Shown here: piece by piece, positions 10,889 to 19,854 of the stretch | Layout: each line of letters starts with the position of its first letter | Position numbering within the stretch: position 1 is the stretch's first letter | Assembly (NCBI RefSeq): GCF_004352825.1 | Contig: NZ_SJRW01000001.1 | Span: 868,001-932,000, forward strand | DNA: 64,000 bases | DNA from: Luteimonas arsenica | GTDB lineage: Bacteria; Pseudomonadota; Gammaproteobacteria; Xanthomonadales; Xanthomonadaceae | Direction: 5' to 3' | Position numbers and translations under genes: made by a program | The notes under the pieces: model-generated | What the model was told of the DNA's origin: nothing | The model's input: only the letters and a program-made list of their open reading frames with translations | Databases searched by the model: none

Positions 10889-11481
10889 CGGGTGCCCGTC
10901 GCCAGTCGGGCCTCGCCGCGCGGGCGCGAACGGGCCAGCCACGGGGCATCGGGGAGGTCGTCGCCGTAGGTGTCGCGGACCCAGGCGTAGCTGCACAGGT
11001 CCTTGGTCAGCATCGAGGCGCGGATGCCGGTGTCGGGCATCACGTGCTGGCCGACCTCGCGGAAGCCGAAGCTGCCGTGGAAGATGCGCGCGGTGTCGCT
11101 GTCGTGCTCGACGAAGACCTCGCAGGCCAGCACCGGGTAGCGGAGCTCGGCATAGCCCTGGACGTCGGCGTACATGGTGCGGCCGACGCCGCCGCCGCGG
11201 CGGCGGCTGGCCACGACCACGCGGTCGATGTACATGAACTCGGGGTGGCGCTCGGCGAACCAGGCGAAGTTGCTGCTGTCGTGGCCGCGGCGCGAGCCGA
11301 AGCCGACCAGGAAGCCGGCGAGGGTGCCGTCGCGCTCGGCGACGCGGAAATAGTCGGCGGTGTCGTGGAACCTGCGCAACCGCGCGGCATCGAGCGGCAG
11401 GATGGAGGGACCGGCGGCGTTGTTCAGGGCAAGGACGGAATCCAGCTCGTGCTCGCGCACGTCGCGGACGACAATCGACAT
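10885..11481 (-). CDS. GNAT-family N-acetyltransferase, first gene of the min operon
   Basis: A 198-residue GNAT protein. The acetyl-CoA-binding motif A appears as VVVASRRRGGGVGRTMYADV around residues 88-107, and GFREVGQHVM follows as the C-terminal fold element. The substrate is unknown. A GGAG lies about 6 nt before the ATG and a GATAAT -10 lies further upstream. Its stop overlaps the minC start by 4 nt, so min expression is probably coupled to it. The last 30 residues are Arg-rich and not conserved-looking. Confidence 0.88.
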   Translation of the reverse strand: MSIVVRDVREHELDSVLALNNAAGPSILPLDAARLRRFHDTADYFRVAERDGTLAGFLVGFGSRRGHDSSNFAWFAERHPEFMYIDRVVVASRRRGGGVGRTMYADVQGYAELRYPVLACEVFVEHDSDTARIFHGSFGFREVGQHVMPDTGIRASMLTKDLCSYAWVRDTYGDDLPDAPWLARSRPRGEARLATGTR

Positions 11482-11564
11482 TCCAGACTCCGTGGTGTGG
11501 CCAATGACGCCAACGTCGCGCGCGGTGGCCGGGGGCCAGCGTGGCGCGTCCGTGGACAGCGGCG

Positions 11565-11570
11565 ATTATC
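11565..11570 (-). promoter_or_regulatory. minC: -10 box for the GNAT-minCDE operon
   Basis: GATAAT on the minus strand, about 85 nt upstream of the GNAT start. A -35 is not obvious. It diverges from the histidine kinase promoter at 11640-11645. Confidence 0.45.
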
Positions 11571-11639
11571 GCATGCCGCCGATCCGGCGGGCGAACGCGG
11601 CCATGACTTCCGGACCGTAGCCGCGGCCGCGGTTGCGCC

Positions 11640-11645
11640 TACCAT
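11640..11645 (+). promoter_or_regulatory. -10-like element of the histidine kinase gene, leaderless spacing
   Basis: TACCAT ends 6 nt before the ATG at 11652. No Shine-Dalgarno sequence separates them, so a leaderless mRNA is suggested. Confidence 0.35.
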
Positions 11646-11651
11646 GCGGCC

Positions 11652-12878
11652 ATGCTCGCGCGTTTCGACCACAACCGGCTGCTGCGTTACGCGGGACTGT
11701 TCACCTGGGGGGTGATCGGCCTGCCGCTGCTGCTGCTGACCCTGCCGCAGCCTGACGGCGACGGCGGGATGGCGGCGGCCGCCCCCGGCGGGCTGCAGGC
11801 CTGGATCGCCTGGGCGGTGTTCGGCGCCAGCTATGCCTGGTTGACCCGTGGCCTGGGCCGGCAGCGCGCCGGCGCGGTGGACCGGGTGCTCCTCGCGGGG
11901 CTGGCCGGCGGTGCGATCGCGATCAGCTACTACAGCCAGAGCGGCCTGGGCAGCATCCTGCTGATGGTGCTGGCCAGCGTCCTGCCCTGGCTGCTGCCGG
12001 CCTGGCAGGGGGTGGCCCTGCTGGTGCTGTGCGAGTTCGTGATCGTGCCGGTGTACGTGCGCGGCTTCGATTTCTCCTGGGGCGAGGCGGTGCTCCAGGC
12101 CAGCCTGTACGTGGGTTTCACCGGCTTCGCCTTCGTCACCGGCCTGGTGGCGCGCCAGCAGGCCCTGGCCCGCGACGAGCAGCGCCGCCTGAATGCGGAG
12201 CTGCGCGCCACCCGCGCCCTGCTGGCCGAAAGCGTGCGCGTGAACGAGCGCACCCGGATCTCGCGCGAGCTGCACGATCTGCTGGGCCACCACCTGACCG
12301 CACTCAGCCTCAACCTGGAGGTGGCCAATCACCTCACCAGCGGCAAGGCCCAGGAACACGTGGGCCAGGCCCACACTCTGGCGCGCCTGCTGCTCTCGGA
12401 CGTGCGCGAGGCGGTCAGTCAGATCCGCGGCAACGAGACGATCGACATGGCCGCGACCCTGGAGCCGCTGGCCGGCAACGTGCCGGGGCTGAAGGTCGAG
12501 ATGCGTCTGCCGCGCCCGTTCCCGATGGAAGACCCCGAGCGCGCCCACGTGCTGCTGCGCTGCACCCAGGAGATCATCACCAACGCCGTGCGCCACGCCC
12601 AGGCCAGCATGCTGCAGCTGCAGTACGCGCTGGAGCGCGGTGCGGTGCGCCTGGTCGCCCGCGACGACGGCCGCGGCGCCGACGGTTTCACCGCCGGCAA
12701 CGGCCTGCGCGGCATGCGCGAGCGGCTGGCGGCGTATGGTGGCGAGGTTGAGGCGGAAACCGCGCCGGGGCAGGGTTTCACCCTGCGCCTGCGACTGCCG
12801 CTGGACGACGTCGCCGACATCGCGATACCCGCGGCGGAGCCGTCCGGCCCGCCGGGAACCCCCATGGAGGCCACATGA
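11652..12878 (+). CDS. DesK/NarX-type sensor histidine kinase
   Basis: A 408-residue membrane kinase. About five hydrophobic segments span residues 10-165, followed by a coiled-coil stretch and a HisKA_3 dimerisation domain with the phosphoacceptor H208 in RISRELHDLLGHHLTALSL. The HATPase_c domain follows (TNAVRHAQAS N-box, DDGRGADG and NGLRGMRERL G-boxes). No periplasmic sensor loop of note is visible, so the signal may be sensed in the membrane, as in DesK. Its TGA overlaps the start of the response regulator gene (ATGA). Confidence 0.93.
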   Translation: MLARFDHNRLLRYAGLFTWGVIGLPLLLLTLPQPDGDGGMAAAAPGGLQAWIAWAVFGASYAWLTRGLGRQRAGAVDRVLLAGLAGGAIAISYYSQSGLGSILLMVLASVLPWLLPAWQGVALLVLCEFVIVPVYVRGFDFSWGEAVLQASLYVGFTGFAFVTGLVARQQALARDEQRRLNAELRATRALLAESVRVNERTRISRELHDLLGHHLTALSLNLEVANHLTSGKAQEHVGQAHTLARLLLSDVREAVSQIRGNETIDMAATLEPLAGNVPGLKVEMRLPRPFPMEDPERAHVLLRCTQEIITNAVRHAQASMLQLQYALERGAVRLVARDDGRGADGFTAGNGLRGMRERLAAYGGEVEAETAPGQGFTLRLRLPLDDVADIAIPAAEPSGPPGTPMEAT

Positions 12879-13552
12879 CGACCACCGGAAACCCCGAGGC
12901 GCCGGCGCGCGCGATCCGCGTCTGCCTGGTCGACGACCAGACCCTGGTGCGCCAGGGCATCCGCTCGCTGCTGGCGCTCGACGACGGCATCGAAGTGGTC
13001 GCCGAGGCCGTGGACGGCCGCCAGGCCGTCGAGATGATCCCCGGCATCGCCCCGGACGTGGTGCTGATGGACATGCGCATGCCGGTGATGTCCGGGCTGG
13101 AGGCGCTGCAGGCGCTCTCCCGCGCCGGCACCCTGCCGCCGACCATCATCCTCACCACCTTCGACGACGACCAGCTGGTGCTGGCCGGGCTCAAGGCCGG
13201 GGCCAAGGGCTACCTGCTCAAGGACGTGTCGCTGGAACAGCTGGTGGGCGCCATCCGCACCGTGGCCGGTGGCGGTTCGCTGGTGCAGCCGGCGGTCACC
13301 CAGCGCCTGCTCTCGGGCCTGGAGCACATGCGCAACGATTTCGTCAGCCTGGATCGCCCCGACCCCCTGACCGACCGCGAGACCGAGATCCTGCGCCTGA
13401 TGGCCTCGGGCTTCTCCAACAAGGAGATCGCCAACTCGCTGGGCGTGGCCGAGGGCACGATCAAGAACCACGTGTCCAACATCCTCAGCAAGCTCGGGGT
13501 CCGCGACCGCACGCGGGCCGTGCTCAAGGCCTTCGAGCTGCAGCTGGTCTGA
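12875..13552 (+). CDS. NarL/FixJ-family response regulator
   Basis: A 225-residue regulator. The receiver domain (about 14-135) has the acidic pair D20/D21 and the phosphoacceptor D66 in VVLMDMRMP. The LuxR-type HTH (about 160-220) contains LTDRETEILRLMASGFSNKEIA and GTIKNHVSNILSKL. It is translationally coupled to the upstream kinase by a 4-nt overlap and is certainly its partner. Targets are unknown; none of the flanking genes shows a recognisable binding site. Confidence 0.95.
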   Translation: MTTTGNPEAPARAIRVCLVDDQTLVRQGIRSLLALDDGIEVVAEAVDGRQAVEMIPGIAPDVVLMDMRMPVMSGLEALQALSRAGTLPPTIILTTFDDDQLVLAGLKAGAKGYLLKDVSLEQLVGAIRTVAGGGSLVQPAVTQRLLSGLEHMRNDFVSLDRPDPLTDRETEILRLMASGFSNKEIANSLGVAEGTIKNHVSNILSKLGVRDRTRAVLKAFELQLV

Positions 13553-13635
13553 GCACTCGCGGGGCCACGGGCCCCGGAAGGCGCCCCCTGAGGGTGCCGG
13601 AGTGAAATTCGCGCGGCGGAGAGGTCGCGACGACG

Positions 13636-13660
13636 CCGGCAATCTTGCTAGGATTGCCGG
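13636..13660. promoter_or_regulatory. Palindrome overlapping an extended -10 box upstream of the SRPBCC gene
   Basis: CCGGCAATC and GATTGCCGG form a perfect 9-bp inverted repeat with a 7-nt spacer. The extended -10 TGCTAGGAT (13647-13655) lies across the spacer and right arm. The arrangement resembles an operator placed on a promoter, but a coincidental hairpin cannot be excluded. The gene start is about 50 nt downstream. Confidence 0.45.
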
Positions 13661-13705
13661 TCTGCGCCCCGGCCCCGTGCCGGTCCTGGTCCCGGAGAAC
13701 CCTGA

Positions 13706-14881
13706 ATGACCCGTTTGCTCGAGCTCCTGATTTCCATGGCGATCGTCGCCGTGCTGTTCGTGATCGTCGGCGTGCTGCTGCCGTCCAGCCGCTCCCTGAC
13801 CGAAAGCGTCGAGACCAACCGCAAGATGGCGATCGTGTTCGACACGCTCAACAGCTTCAAGCGCTTCGGCGACTGGCACCCCTTCGCGCTGGGCGACGTC
13901 AAGCTGAACCGCTCGGGCCCGGAATCGGGCGTTGGCGCCCGCATCGACTACGACTCCGAAGTCTCGGGCGTGGGCAAGGGCAGCTGGGAGATCGCCGAGT
14001 CCGAGCAGGACGCGCGCGTGGTCTACAGGATCGAGGACGACAAGCGTGGCTCCGACAAGAGCACCTCGTTCACGCTGACCCCGACCGGCCGCGGTGGCCG
14101 CAACATCGAGATCACCCAGAACTACCGGGTCGACTACGGCTGGGACCTGCTGGGTCGCTACGCGGGCCTCTACGTCAGCCGCAACGTGGGTGACACCATG
14201 AAATTCGGCCTCGGCCGCCTGACCAACATGCTGGCCTCGGTGCCGAACTTCGACTATCGCGTCGACGGTTCGATGCTGACCGGCCTCGAGGTCGCCGAGA
14301 TCCCGGCCGAGAACCTGCTCGTGGTCAACGCCGGCGCGATCGAGCGCAACAACGAAGTCATCAAGAAGGCGATGAAGGACAACGTCGAGTGGATCAAGCG
14401 CACCATGGACGAGAGCGGCCTGGAACCGGTCGGCCCGGTGCGCATCGTGACCACCGAGTTCGCGCGTGACACCTACACCTTCGACGTGGTCCAGGCCGTG
14501 CGCCGCAAGGGCAGCGGCGCTGCCGACGCGGACGATGCCGGTGCGGATGCCAGCACCGCCGACGCCGCCGAAGGCGACGAGGGCGAGGAATCGCCGGCCG
14601 TGGCGCGCTTCGTGCCGACCGCCTCCGAGGCCATCGACGAGGATTCGGTCAAGCTCCAGGGCCCGGTGACCTACGTCCGCAGCGAGCCCGTGCGCGTGGC
14701 CCGCGGCAGCTACAAGGGCTACATGGCCGAGCTCGACGCCGCCCGCAACGCCACCCGTGCCTGGGCCCTGACCCAGGGCGAGGAGGCCATCGGCCGCCCG
14801 TACGAGTACTACCTCAACGGCATCGACACCGCCTTCACCGCCGACGGCCAGTTCCAGGTGTTCTGGAACCTGAAGCAGTAA
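13706..14881 (+). CDS. Membrane-anchored SRPBCC (polyketide cyclase-like) protein
   Basis: A 391-residue protein. Residues 5-28 are one hydrophobic segment (LLELLISMAIVAVLFVIVGVLL), probably an inner-membrane anchor. Residues 35-170 look like an SRPBCC/START-type lipid-pocket domain (IVFDTLNSFKRFGDWHPF). A second, effector-binding-like domain follows, interrupted around 268-295 by an Ala/Asp/Glu-rich acidic insert. The function is unknown; family members are annotated as polyketide cyclase/dehydrase or lipid transport proteins. It stands alone after the two-component system, with its own candidate promoter. Confidence 0.85.
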   Translation: MTRLLELLISMAIVAVLFVIVGVLLPSSRSLTESVETNRKMAIVFDTLNSFKRFGDWHPFALGDVKLNRSGPESGVGARIDYDSEVSGVGKGSWEIAESEQDARVVYRIEDDKRGSDKSTSFTLTPTGRGGRNIEITQNYRVDYGWDLLGRYAGLYVSRNVGDTMKFGLGRLTNMLASVPNFDYRVDGSMLTGLEVAEIPAENLLVVNAGAIERNNEVIKKAMKDNVEWIKRTMDESGLEPVGPVRIVTTEFARDTYTFDVVQAVRRKGSGAADADDAGADASTADAAEGDEGEESPAVARFVPTASEAIDEDSVKLQGPVTYVRSEPVRVARGSYKGYMAELDAARNATRAWALTQGEEAIGRPYEYYLNGIDTAFTADGQFQVFWNLKQ

Positions 14882-14971
14882 GCGCGACGGAAGGACCGCG
14901 ACATCGAGTCCGACCCCGGGACGCCGCATCGAAGGATGCGGCGTTTCGCGTTTGAGGAACCTGGAGGTCCA

Positions 14972-15334
14972 ATGAGCGAAGCGGGAACAACGTTGTCGCG
15001 GGTCCTGGCCTCGACCGGAGCGGTGCTGGCCGCGGCCGCGGTGGCCCTCGCCGCCTATGCCTCGCACGCCGCCGGCCCGGAGGCGGGCGCACGGCTTGGC
15101 CTGGCGGCGGCCTTCGCCTTCGGCCACGGCCTTGCGCTGGCCGCGCTGGCGCCGCGCGCGAACGGGCGGCTGGCGACGCTGGCGCTGTGCGGCCTGCTGC
15201 TGGGCGTGCTGCTGTTCGCCGGCTCGCTGGCCGGGGCGCATTTCATGGGCCTGCCGACCCGGCTCGCGCCGATCGGCGGCAGCCTGATGATCCTCGGCTG
15301 GCTGGCCCACGCCGTCGCGGCCTGGAGGCGCTGA
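14972..15334 (+). CDS. DUF423 family membrane protein
   Basis: A 120-residue protein with four predicted membrane segments. YASHAAGP near residue 30 and the C-terminal LFAGSLAGAHFMGLPTRLAPIGGSLMILGWLAHA are the DUF423 signature. The ATG at 14972 is supported by CTGGAGG 6 nt upstream. It lies 4 nt before the DNA glycosylase gene, so the two are probably cotranscribed. The biochemical role of DUF423 proteins is unknown. Confidence 0.92.
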   Translation: MSEAGTTLSRVLASTGAVLAAAAVALAAYASHAAGPEAGARLGLAAAFAFGHGLALAALAPRANGRLATLALCGLLLGVLLFAGSLAGAHFMGLPTRLAPIGGSLMILGWLAHAVAAWRR

Positions 15335-15338
15335 GGCC

Positions 15339-16013
15339 ATGCCCCGCTACCGCCGCGGCTACGACACCCTGGAGGCCGAGGCCTGGCTGGCCCGGCGCGA
15401 CCGCCGCCTGGGCACCTGGATCCGCCGCCTGGGGCCGATCGAGGCCGACCCGCGCTGGCGCCGCGGCTTCGACCCTGTCGACGCGCTGGCGCGGGCGATC
15501 CTGTACCAGCAGCTGAGCGGCAAGGCGGCGGCGACCATCGTCGGCCGGGTCGAGGCCGCGATCGGCAGCACCCGCTTCCACTGCGACACCCTGGGCCGCG
15601 TCGACGATGCGGCGCTGCGGGCCTGCGGCGTCTCCGGCAACAAGGCGCTGGCCCTGCGCGACCTCGCCGCGCGCGAGGCCCGCGGCGAGATCCCCGACCT
15701 GCGCCGGATGTCGGTGATGGATCCGGACGCGATCGTCGCCGCCCTGGTCCCGGTGCGCGGCATCGGCCGCTGGACGGTGGAGATGATGCTGATGTTCCGC
15801 CTGGGCCGCCCGGACGTGCTGCCGGTCGACGACCTCGGCATCCGCAAGGGCGCCCAGCTCCTGGACCGCGCCGAAGCCATGCCTACCCCGCGAGAACTCG
15901 CCGCCCGCGGCGAACGCTGGGGCCCCTTCCGCACCCATGCCGCGCGCTACCTCTGGCGCATCGCCGACTCCGCCACTGCTGCTACGACACCGACGAAGCG
16001 TTCGCAGGATTGA
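15339..16013 (+). CDS. DNA-3-methyladenine glycosylase II-like (HhH-GPD)
   Basis: A 224-residue HhH-GPD superfamily glycosylase. The helix-hairpin-helix and catalytic region read VRGIGRWTVEMMLMFRLGR and LPVDDLGIRKG; the second Asp of VDD is at the position of the catalytic aspartate of AlkA. It removes alkylated bases in base excision repair. It lacks the extra N-terminal domain of E. coli AlkA and is closer to the short bacterial form. Only 4 nt separate it from the DUF423 gene. Downstream lies a repeat-rich convergent gap before mfd. Confidence 0.92.
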   Translation: MPRYRRGYDTLEAEAWLARRDRRLGTWIRRLGPIEADPRWRRGFDPVDALARAILYQQLSGKAAATIVGRVEAAIGSTRFHCDTLGRVDDAALRACGVSGNKALALRDLAAREARGEIPDLRRMSVMDPDAIVAALVPVRGIGRWTVEMMLMFRLGRPDVLPVDDLGIRKGAQLLDRAEAMPTPRELAARGERWGPFRTHAARYLWRIADSATAATTPTKRSQD

Positions 16014-16027
16014 GGCGAAGAGCTTTT

Positions 16028-16070
16028 GGCCACGGATGAACGCGGATGGACGCGGATTTACGCGGATAGA
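16028..16070. repeat. Degenerate CGGAT-repeat copy
   Basis: Starting from GGCCACGGAT, the motif CGCGGAT recurs every 9 nt (CGGATGAA, CGGATGGA, CGGATTTA, CGGATAGA). It is the same unit that builds the arms of the stem-loop element at 16086-16251, here as a single, unpaired copy. AGCTTTT precedes it, as near the other copies. Confidence 0.8.
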
Positions 16071-16085
16071 GCAGAAGCTTTTTTA

Positions 16086-16251
16086 GCCACGGATTTGCGC
16101 GGATTGCGCGGATCTGGCCGAGGCCAGTGCCGGCAAAGCGCGCTGCGCAAAGTTCTTCTTCCAATATAGGCTTCTGGCGAGCTGTCTCATGGCGGCCCTG
16201 TGCCCCACGCTTGCCCCGGCCAGATCCGCGCAATCCGCGCAAATCCGTGGC
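16086..16251. repeat. 166-bp stem-loop element with 35-bp perfect inverted arms
   Basis: The left arm is 16086-16120 and the right arm 16217-16251; they are perfect reverse complements over 35 bp. Each begins GCCACGGATTTGCGCGGATT from the outside and is made of 9-bp CGGATT repeats. The 96-nt interior codes for nothing recognisable. It fills the convergent gap between the DNA glycosylase and mfd. A related element lies at 60156-60294. Confidence 0.9.
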
Positions 16252-16284
16252 CAAAGAACCTCCGTCCCGTCCGAAGCCCAGACG

Positions 16285-19200
16285 TCAGGCGTTCGGAGCG
16301 AGGAGCGTGAGCAGGGCGCGGGCGGCGTGGAGGCGTTCTTCGGGGGTGGGGAGTTCCAGGGTCAGGCGCAGGGTGTCGGGGCCATCCATGCGGTAGTGCT
16401 TGGGCTGGCCCTGGACCAGGCGGATGATCGCCATCGGGTCGACCGAGGGTTTCTCTACGAACTTCACGCGGCCGCCGCTGGCGCCGAGGTCGATCTTGGC
16501 GATGCCCAGCGCCGTGGCCTGCAGCTTCAGTTCGGCGGTCGCGAACAGCAGCTTGGCGGGGTCGGGCAGCAGGCCGAAGCGGTCGATCATCTCCACCTGC
16601 AGTTCGCGCAGGGCCTCGGCGTCGCGCGCGGAGCTGATGCGCTTGTACAGGGTCAGGCGCGTGTGCACGTCGGGCAGGTAGTCCTCGGGGATCAGCGCCG
16701 GGGCGTGCAGTTCGACCTCGGCGCCGCGCGAGGCGGTGCCGTCGACGTCGGGCAGCTCGCCGCGCTTGATGCTGCGCACCGCGCGCTCCAGCAGCTCGGT
16801 GTAGAGGCTGAAGCCGACCTGGGCCATCTGCCCGCTCTGGTCTTCGCCCAGCAGTTCGCCGGCGCCGCGGATTTCGAGGTCGTGGGTGGCCAGGGTGAAG
16901 CCGGCGCCGAGCTCGTCCATGGATGCGATGGCGTCCAGGCGCTTCCTCGCATCGGCGGTGATCGAGCGCTTGTCGGGCACCACCAGGTAGGCGTAGGCGC
17001 GGTGGTGGCTGCGGCCGACGCGGCCGCGCAGCTGGTGCAGCTGGGCCAGGCCGAACCTGTCGGCGCGGTTGATGATGATGGTGTTGGCGTTGGGGATGTC
17101 GATGCCGGATTCAATGATGGTCGAGGCCAGCAGCACGTTGAAGCGCTGCTTCTGGAAGTCGAGCATCACCCGCTCCAGCTCGCGCTCGGGCATCTGGCCG
17201 TGGGCGACGCCGATGCGGGCCTCGGGCACCAGCTCCTGCAGCTGGCGCTGCATGCGGCCGATCGACTCGACGTCGTTGTGCAGGAAGAACAGCTGGCCGC
17301 CGCGGGCGAGCTCGCGGTCGAAGGCCTCGCGCAGCTGGGCGTCGTCCCAGGGCACGACGAAGGTCTGCACCGCCAGGCGGTTCGCCGGGGCGGTGGCGAT
17401 GATCGACAGGTCGCGCAGGCCGGCCATGGCCATGTTGAGCGTGCGCGGGATCGGGGTGGCGGTCAGCGTGAGCAGGTGCACGTTGGCGCGTAGCGCCTTC
17501 AGCGCTTCCTTCTGGCGCACGCCGAAGCGCTGCTCCTCGTCCACGATCACCAGACCCAGATCCTTGAAGCGCACGTCCTTCTGCAGCAGGCGGTGGGTGC
17601 CGACGATGACATCGATCGTGCCCTCGGCGACCTTGTCCAGTTCGGCCTTGATTTCCTTCGTCGACTTGAAGCGCGACAGCACCTCGACCCGGATCGGCCA
17701 GTCGGCGAAGCGGTCGCGGAAGTTGGCGTAGTGCTGCTCGGCCAGCAGGGTGGTCGGCACCAGCACCGCGACCTGCTTGCCGGCTGCGGCTGCGGCGAAG
17801 GCCGCGCGCACCGCGACCTCGGTCTTGCCGAAGCCGACGTCGCCGCAGACCACGCGGTCCATCGGCTGCGAGGACTGCAGGTCGCGCAGCACGGCCTCGA
17901 TGGCGGCGTGCTGGTCGGGCGTTTCCTCGAAGGGGAAGGTGGCGGCGAAGGGCTCGTACATGCCGCGGTCGACGTCGATCGCCAGGCCCGCGCGTGCCTG
18001 ACGCTTGGCCTGGATCTCCAGCAGCTCGGCGGCGACGTCGCGCACCTTCTCCGCGGCCTTGCGCTTGGCCTTGGTCCACTGCTCGCCGCCCAGCGAATGC
18101 AGCGGCGCGGTTTCCGGCGAGGCGCCGGAGTAGCGGCTGATCAGGTGCAGCTGCGCCACGGGCACGTAGAGGCGGTCGCCCTTGGCGTACTCGATCTCGA
18201 GGTATTCGGCGGGCATGCCGCCGGCTTCGAGCGTCACCAGGCCGCGGTAGCGGCCGACGCCGTGGTCCTCGTGCACGATCGGCGAGCCTTCGGACAGTTC
18301 GCCGAGGTCGCGGATGATGGCTTCCGGTTCGCGGCCGGCGCGCTTGCGGCGGCGCGGCGCGGCGGCGCGCTCGGGGAACAGCTGGCGCTCGGTGAGCACC
18401 ACCAGCGGTTCGCCGGCGGCGATCCCGGCGTCGAGCGCGAAGCCGTCTTCCAGCGGCGCGACCGAGATCGCGAAGCGCGCGTCGCCGGCGGCGAAGCTGC
18501 GGAAGTCCGGCAGCACCTGCGGGCGCAGCGCGGCGGCGTCGAGCACTTCAAGCAGGGCTTCGCGACGGCCGGCGGTGTCGGCGGAGACCAGCACGCGGCC
18601 CGGGTAGCTGCCCAGGAAGTCCTTCAGCGGGACCGCGGTGGCGTCGTGGCGGGCGGACACCGGCAGTTCGGGCGCGGGCTGTTCGCCCAGGCGCGCGGCT
18701 TCGGCGTGGCGCGGGTGGCCTTCGCTCGCGACCTCGATCCGCGGTGCCTCGTTGAAACGCGCACGCAGTTCGTCGGGCGCCAGCCACAGCGCGTCGGGCG
18801 AAAGCACCGGATGCTCGATGTCGTGCCGGCGCTGCTCATGGCGCTGCCCGGCCTGGGCCCAGAAGTGGTCGGCCGCCGCCGGCGCGCCGTCGTCGACCAG
18901 CGGCAGGGCGTCGTCGCCGAGGTAGTCGAACAGGGTCGCGGTGGCGTCGCCTTCGAAGAACAGCGGCAGGTAGTACTCGATGCCCGCGGGCGCGGCGCCG
19001 GCCTTCAGGTCCTGGAACAGCGCGCTGCGCCGGCTGTCGATGTCGAAGCGCTCGCGCAGGGCGTCGAGCGCGCGGCCGCGCGAGGTCTCGTCCAGCGGCA
19101 CCTCGCGCCCGGGCATCAGCTGCACGGCCTCGACCCGGTCCAGCGAGCGCTGGCTCTCCGGGTCGAAGGCGCGGATGGTGTCGATCTCGTCGTCGAGCAG

Positions 19201-19794
19201 TTCGACCCGGAACGGCGCGGCCTCGCCCATCGGGTAAACGTCGAGCAGGGCGCCGCGCACGGCGAAGTCGCCGGGGTCGTAGACCTGGGGCACGTTGCGG
19301 TAACCGGCGGCCTGCAGGCGGCGCTTCTCGGCGTCCAGATCCAGGCGCTGGCCCACCCGCAGGTCGAAGCTGTTGCCGACCACGTAGGACAGCGGCGGCA
19401 GGCGCTGCATCAGGGTCTGCACCGGCACCACCAGCACGCCGCGCTTCATCGAAGGCAGCCGGCGCAGGGTCGCCAGGCGCTGGGAGACGATGTCCGGGTG
19501 CGGGCTGAAGCGGTCGTAGGGCAGGGTTTCCCAGTCGGGGAAGGCCAGCACCGGCAGCGCGGGATCGGTGCCGACCAGCGTCTGCAGGTCAGCCTCGAGC
19601 TGGGTGGCGGCGTGGTTGTCGCGGGCGACGGCCAGCAGCACGCCGTCGTGGGCGCGCGCGGCCGCGGCCACGAACCAGGCCAGGGCCGAGCGCGAGGCGG
19701 GTGCCCGCCACCAGGCGCGCGGACGGCCGGGTGCGGGCAAGGGCGGGGCGGGGATCGACAGCGGGGCGGGCGTTGCGGCGTGTGGCTTGGTCAT
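16285..19794 (-). CDS. mfd: Transcription-repair coupling factor Mfd
   Basis: A 1169-residue SF2 translocase, full length for Mfd. In order: UvrB-homology module, RNA-polymerase-interacting domain (about 480-550, with HEDHGVGRYRGLV), and the RecG-like helicase core with Walker A GDVGFGKTEVA (K657) and Walker B VDEEQRFG. The TRCF C-terminal domain ends the protein. Mfd removes stalled RNA polymerase and recruits UvrA; uvrA is in this window at 52-55 kb. A 60-bp gap separates it from the GNAT gene upstream on the same strand. Confidence 0.98.
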   Translation of the reverse strand: MTKPHAATPAPLSIPAPPLPAPGRPRAWWRAPASRSALAWFVAAAARAHDGVLLAVARDNHAATQLEADLQTLVGTDPALPVLAFPDWETLPYDRFSPHPDIVSQRLATLRRLPSMKRGVLVVPVQTLMQRLPPLSYVVGNSFDLRVGQRLDLDAEKRRLQAAGYRNVPQVYDPGDFAVRGALLDVYPMGEAAPFRVELLDDEIDTIRAFDPESQRSLDRVEAVQLMPGREVPLDETSRGRALDALRERFDIDSRRSALFQDLKAGAAPAGIEYYLPLFFEGDATATLFDYLGDDALPLVDDGAPAAADHFWAQAGQRHEQRRHDIEHPVLSPDALWLAPDELRARFNEAPRIEVASEGHPRHAEAARLGEQPAPELPVSARHDATAVPLKDFLGSYPGRVLVSADTAGRREALLEVLDAAALRPQVLPDFRSFAAGDARFAISVAPLEDGFALDAGIAAGEPLVVLTERQLFPERAAAPRRRKRAGREPEAIIRDLGELSEGSPIVHEDHGVGRYRGLVTLEAGGMPAEYLEIEYAKGDRLYVPVAQLHLISRYSGASPETAPLHSLGGEQWTKAKRKAAEKVRDVAAELLEIQAKRQARAGLAIDVDRGMYEPFAATFPFEETPDQHAAIEAVLRDLQSSQPMDRVVCGDVGFGKTEVAVRAAFAAAAAGKQVAVLVPTTLLAEQHYANFRDRFADWPIRVEVLSRFKSTKEIKAELDKVAEGTIDVIVGTHRLLQKDVRFKDLGLVIVDEEQRFGVRQKEALKALRANVHLLTLTATPIPRTLNMAMAGLRDLSIIATAPANRLAVQTFVVPWDDAQLREAFDRELARGGQLFFLHNDVESIGRMQRQLQELVPEARIGVAHGQMPERELERVMLDFQKQRFNVLLASTIIESGIDIPNANTIIINRADRFGLAQLHQLRGRVGRSHHRAYAYLVVPDKRSITADARKRLDAIASMDELGAGFTLATHDLEIRGAGELLGEDQSGQMAQVGFSLYTELLERAVRSIKRGELPDVDGTASRGAEVELHAPALIPEDYLPDVHTRLTLYKRISSARDAEALRELQVEMIDRFGLLPDPAKLLFATAELKLQATALGIAKIDLGASGGRVKFVEKPSVDPMAIIRLVQGQPKHYRMDGPDTLRLTLELPTPEERLHAARALLTLLAPNA

Positions 19795-19854
19795 CGGCTC
19801 GGAAAACAGCGGCAGCGCCGGAGCGGTCGGGCCGCCAGCGCAGGGGGGCGCAGT

